From Septoria linicola (lineage: Eukaryota > Ascomycota > Dothideomycetes > Mycosphaerellales > Mycosphaerellaceae), in NCBI GenBank assembly GCA_024114885.1, contig CP099427.1, positions 2,158,001 to 2,222,000 on the forward strand: 64,000 nt of DNA. The letters are read 5' to 3'. Every line of letters begins with the position of its first letter. The first letter of the stretch is position 1. Under the pieces are notes generated by a model. It made no database searches. It saw only the letters and a program-made list of their open reading frames with translations, and had not been told where the DNA came from. A program made the translations under genes and the position numbers. Positions 63,101-64,000 of the stretch are shown here, in pieces.

Positions 63101-64000
63101 TTTAGCTCTAGAAAGAAGACCTATTAGAAGGCTAAGAACTATTAGCTAGCCTACTCTATAAGCTAGTAGGAGTACCCTAGGTGCTCCTAGTCCAGGCTAG
63201 TAGAAGCCTCCTCCCCCTTAGCTATTAGTATAGGTTTAGGAAGGAAAGAAACTCTTTATACAACTTCTACCTCTACTAGAAGATATAGGAGAGTATAGAA
63301 AATTCCTAGACTAAGGGAAAGTTAAGAAAGAATCTAAGAATTCTGCTTAAGAAACTATAGAGGTAGATTAGGAGTAGATAGCCTTAAGGCAAACCCTTAG
63401 AAAGAGGAAAGTATCTTAAGAACTTAATAGATTTGACTAGAAGCTGAAGCTAATTAGGCTTAAGCCAGATTAGAATAGTTAGCTAGACAAGGAAATACTC
63501 CTAGAGTATTAGGCTTTCTTCTTAGCTATAAGCTCTATTAACCTAGGTATCCTATAGGACCTAGAATTCTTAGAGGAAGTTAAAGAGATTATATTCTTAG
63601 CTACTAAAGAAGTAGGAATACACAAATAGGAGGTTCTAATCCTAAGGAACTATAAGGAAGTAGTAAGTGATCCTAAGTAGGGTTATCTCTAGTAAGAAGC
63701 TATTTAGAAGGAGCTAGATACACTTGTAAGTAACAACACCTAGACTATAGTAGTCCTACTAAAAGGGGCCAACCTAGTCACCTTAAGATAGGTCTTTAAT
63801 ATTAAGAGAAAGCTTAGTAGAGCTATTGAAAAGTTTAAGGCAAGACTAGTTATAAGAGGGTTCTCTTAAAAGTATAGAGTAGACTATATAGAAACTTTTG
63901 CCCCTATAGTTAGGCAGGATACTCTAAGAGGATTTATAGCTATAGTCTATAAGAAGGACCTGGTTCTATACTAAGTAGATATAAACAATGTATTTATAGA
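59882..64000 (+). mobile_element. Copy VI, Ty1/copia retrotransposon, cut by the window end
   Basis: Starts with a full 278-base LTR (59882-60159), then the primer site at 60160 and colinear gag, integrase and the start of the RT region up to the window edge. Its LTR variant and RIP level match copies III-V rather than the host copy II. The preceding bases AGGAG would be its target duplication; the other side is outside the window. Stops are frequent, as in the others. Confidence 0.92.

Noticed and set aside
29488..64000. Regular repeats that might suggest a CRISPR or satellite array
   Set aside because: The repeats are 277/278-base LTRs and 6-kb interiors of retrotransposons with target duplications, not short spaced units.

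Overview
The window looks like a chromosome segment from a filamentous ascomycete, probably a Pezizomycotina mould. Genes carry short introns of about 50-130 bases with GT-AG borders. Typical fungal families are present: a P450, MFS permeases, a Zn2Cys6 regulator, COP9 subunit 1, DUF3176 and SnoaL-like proteins. The right half has the signature of repeat-induced point mutation (RIP). The composition splits sharply in two: a gene-bearing part of balanced base content (1 to about 28,640) and an AT-rich retrotransposon block (about 28,640 to 64,000) with no long open frame.

Left part. Three same-strand genes sit together: a secreted SnoaL-like protein (229-705), a cytochrome P450 (1208-2961) and an allantoate-permease-type MFS transporter (3568-5193). 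A wrecked Zn2Cys6 regulator lies just beyond (7229 to about 8640, opposite strand). This could be a small metabolic cluster in decay: the P450 has three one-base frameshifts and the regulator has several lesions. Next come two related leucine-zipper-like mini-genes (the first frameshifted, the second intact). They are followed by COP9 signalosome subunit 1 (12026-13548), an AhpC/TSA-type thioredoxin-fold protein (15396-16385), a secreted Thr-rich cysteine protein with an internal duplication (18808-19874) and a TRI12-type MFS efflux transporter (21022-22892). Towards the boundary the sequence holds relics: a BTB-domain pseudogene, a perfect 57-base inverted repeat that would fold into a hairpin (26447-26587), and a DUF3176 membrane-protein gene interrupted by one in-frame TAA.

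Right part. The block resolves into six copies of one Ty1/copia-type LTR retrotransposon family, about 6.3 kb each with 277/278-base LTRs. The oldest copy (II) starts at 29236. It was hit by at least four and probably five later insertions of the same family: I into its 5' LTR, III, IV (reverse orientation) and V into its pol region, and probably VI near its 3' end, where VI runs off the window. Four insertions have matching 5-base target duplications (TAGTA, GCTAT, GTACT, ATATA), so the nest can be unpicked exactly. All copies are riddled with TAG/TAA stops from CpA-to-TpA changes, and copy II is the most depleted of CA and TG. The primer site just inside each 5' LTR resembles the complement of the initiator tRNA-Met anticodon arm, as in Drosophila copia and yeast Ty5.

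All calls come from reading the sequence. No database search was run.
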